Positions 63,101-64,000 of a DNA stretch of 64,000 nucleotides are shown here, one piece after another. Position 1 is the stretch's first letter; every line of letters starts with the position of its first letter. The position numbers were made by a program, and so were the translations under genes. Under the pieces are notes generated by a model, which did no database searches, was not told where the DNA came from, and saw only the letters and a program-made list of their open reading frames with translations. The stretch comes from Mariniradius saccharolyticus AK6 (GTDB lineage Bacteria > Bacteroidota > Bacteroidia > Cytophagales > Cyclobacteriaceae), in assembly GCF_000330725.2 (NCBI RefSeq), contig NZ_AMZY02000001.1:1-64000 (forward strand), in the 5' to 3' direction.

Positions 63101-63991
63101 ATTGTTGTTCGAAATCCATACGTTGCCGTCTTTGTCTGCGAGTATCCTGTTCCAATTTGAACTCGATTCTCTTGCACCGAAATCATATTCTTTGACTGTA
63201 TTGAGTGTCCCCTCTTTTAGATAGTATTTGTAAACACCCTGCAATGTGGTAATCCAAAGTACCCCGCTTGGATCGGAAAAAAGCGCTGTAATGCTGTTTT
63301 CCGGATCGGAAAAAAATGAAGCAGGTTGATTATTCAGCACTGCAGGCCTAAAGGCATCGCCATTCTTGGGACGGTACATCAGTCCGTGGATGAAAGAGCC
63401 AAACCACAACCCGCCATCTTTATCCTCCGCAAACGCCAATGACATCCCATTATGTGTCGGCTCCTTGATATTTGGGATCTCATATTTTGGATATACCCAC
63501 TTGTCCGATTCGGGATCAAAAAGGACCAAATCAACGTACTGCGTCGTCGCCCATACCCTATTCTCCGAATCAATAAAAACATTGAAAGTCCGTCCAGCGC
63601 CTTCATACAAGGCAAATTCCGTTTCAAAATCATAATTGACAAAAACGTTTCTGATGCGATCATATTTGGAAACTCCTCTTTCGTTGGCTACCCAGATGTT
63701 GCGCTCTGCATCTTCCTCCAGTCCCCAGGCATTGATGCTTTGGATGCTGGTGGATTTCCCGGGGATGTTTTTGAAAGTCTCCCATTTCAGCCCATCATAC
63801 TTTTGGACCCCGTTGTTGGTCGCCACCCAAATCAAGCCATAGCTGTCTTGGATGACATCCCGCACAAAAGGCGATGCCAGCCCGTCTGAAACGGACACAA
63901 ACTGTGTTTCAATGGTTTGCGCTTGGGCGAGATTCAGGAAAAGGGAAAGAACGATGGTTAAAGCTCGGATTATTTGCTTGCCTGGGTTCAT
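60110..63991 (-). CDS. two-component propeller sensor histidine kinase with inserted domain
   Basis: 1293 aa. Signal peptide (ALTIVLSLFLNLAQAQ); Reg_prop blades over residues about 30-505 and 675-845; a non-propeller insert at about 511-670; Y_Y_Y domain at about 880-960 (PGEYTFKIRGSNADGIWNEE); membrane helix about 966-983; HisKA with His1042; HATPase with DNGPGIPEEIKDK and GTGLGLS. The start lies 9 nt from the window end, so its promoter is outside. First gene seen of the kinase-REC-kinase-kinase operon. A periplasmic ligand is expected but unknown. Confidence 0.92.
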   Translation of the reverse strand: MNPGKQIIRALTIVLSLFLNLAQAQTIETQFVSVSDGLASPFVRDVIQDSYGLIWVATNNGVQKYDGLKWETFKNIPGKSTSIQSINAWGLEEDAERNIWVANERGVSKYDRIRNVFVNYDFETEFALYEGAGRTFNVFIDSENRVWATTQYVDLVLFDPESDKWVYPKYEIPNIKEPTHNGMSLAFAEDKDGGLWFGSFIHGLMYRPKNGDAFRPAVLNNQPASFFSDPENSITALFSDPSGVLWITTLQGVYKYYLKEGTLNTVKEYDFGARESSSNWNRILADKDGNVWISNNNHGMLRFEGRSDSYQEIALADSRRLNSGGWDIILTDFMIDKSGIFWFGSSTKGLIKYNPVNKPFVYFSHDESNPNSISPNGVYGLVASRARPGIVYVGTRGGGVNAFDPQKRTFSKITYKSFNDMFGGSARSIAEDEDGSLWVGTWGDGLIKLDRSFREEKRYVYDPTAGTGISNNQIRVIKKSKEGKLWLGTNNGLNILDPKSGEVIRIPSTYSRPYSDEVIELVRELLGSDKKVGSIEEATDFADETAPFTITEPGEYLLVCVGEGDFRSMADYGWLENENNDTIANFQNFQKSFYAGGHAKNRIIIEPLNLNPGAYKLRYRADDSHSWDKWNEDPPTEIPLYGIALFNISDKRVSGNLSGLLTKDSDEAVVSGSSVTAIEHGTEYVWIGTNPDGLNRYDSKTKTFRYYLHDPENPNSLSNNTITGLFEDKNGILWITTNVGLNKFDPKTETFTRYTDEDGLPTNLTEVIVSGENGEMWISTQNGLSQMVTNEALGKITFINYNSEDGLGGDTFLSLAGVRTPDGRFYFGGDHGLTSFGNITANNTPPSLILSSFLVSNKSIYDMRDELDLQTDLAQLEQITLKHDQNALSFEFAALHFANPKKNQLAHMLEGFDADWIYDNRNFASYTNLEPGEYTFKIRGSNADGIWNEEGKSIRIEILPPWWRTWWAYFGYGLVLVLGVFSVDRFQRKRLLQKEREHARDQELKHAKEIEVAYENLKAAQNQLVQQEKLASLGQLTAGIAHEIKNPLNFVNNFSDLSEELIEELEEALSKGDTKEANQIAADIKLNLQKIHEHGSRADRIVKSMLLHSRGSDGKKEPTDLNQLLREYTNLAFHGMRAGKNPINVDIQFDLDESIKPIPLIGEDFSRLVVNLANNAFDAMREKLSKTQEARHMMQEALPTTVGENGKPEYLPTLRVSTRLREGKVEIVFEDNGPGIPEEIKDKILQPFFTTKKGTEGTGLGLSITNDIIKAHGGTLDIDSEANKYSRFKITLR
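60403..60437. repeat. TCTTGnn heptamer repeat inside kinase gene
   Basis: Units CTTCTTG, CATCATG, TGTCTTG, CCTCTTG, CGTCTTG. They encode SKTQEARHMMQEA in the HATPase variable loop (residues about 1185-1197). Confidence 0.7.
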
Positions 63992-64000
63992 GTGTTATTG

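Overview
The window reads as chromosome of a marine- or soil-type Bacteroidetes bacterium, most likely order Cytophagales (Algoriphagus/Cyclobacterium-like). This is inferred from protein families (GH109 oxidoreductase, DUF6503-like lipoproteins, propeller and TPR sensor kinases, stand-alone LytTR, DUF4268, single-chain PurL), from promoter-like TTG-N18..21-TAnnTTTG signals and weak Shine-Dalgarno sites, and from tRNA genes without encoded CCA. No plasmid, phage, integrase, transposase or CRISPR array was seen.

Layout. 0.1-4.2 kb: phosphopantetheinyl transferase (-), then a forward run of WD40 protein, DivIVA-like coiled coil, FolB, ChaN-like lipoprotein and DUF4268. 4.2-10.9 kb: mostly reverse genes, namely a small membrane protein, a Tat-exported GH109-type enzyme, DUF2892, DUF2062, a GH113-like glycosidase, a lipoprotein, a fasciclin lipoprotein and an Rrf2 regulator. 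11.0-14.2 kb: molybdenum cofactor operon moaA-moeA-TSUP permease-moaD. 14.4-22.4 kb: arginine deiminase, lipoproteins, a DUF2752-TM2-DUF4097 operon, an MpaB-like oxygenase and a propeller-like exported protein. 22.4-26.5 kb: a dispersed-repeat patch and purL. 26.7-33.6 kb: complete mrpABCDEFG Na+/H+ antiporter operon with an overlapping lactonase gene. 33.6-38.3 kb: outer-membrane protein, cold-shock protein, menC, queA and a receiverless LytTR regulator paired with a PAS protein whose phospho-acceptor His is lost. 40.7-41.1 kb: tRNA-Ser, tRNA-Pro, tRNA-Leu. 41.2-48.3 kb: AI-2E permease and a Nudix-type repressor with a perfect palindromic operator, M28 peptidase, THUMP methyltransferase, DUF202 and Ppx/GppA. 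48.4-64.0 kb: reverse-strand signalling region with four sensor histidine kinases and one single-domain response regulator.

How it fits together. The last 15.6 kb is the most distinctive part. Four kinases with very different sensors (TPR; beta-propeller; a seven-fold repeated module after an NTF2-like domain; a propeller with an inserted domain) share closely related transmitter domains, and only one REC protein is encoded with them. The variable loops of three of these transmitters carry in-frame 7-nt tandem repeats (TCTTGnn and ATTCTGA types). Closely related 7-nt repeats also occur between genes in the window. Twenty-one nucleotides make seven codons, so such repeats can lengthen a helix by one heptad without breaking frame. 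A second regulatory novelty is the Nudix regulator region at 43.0-43.4 kb: a 25-bp perfect palindrome sits between the regulator and an orphan promoter-terminator pair that may make a short RNA or peptide.
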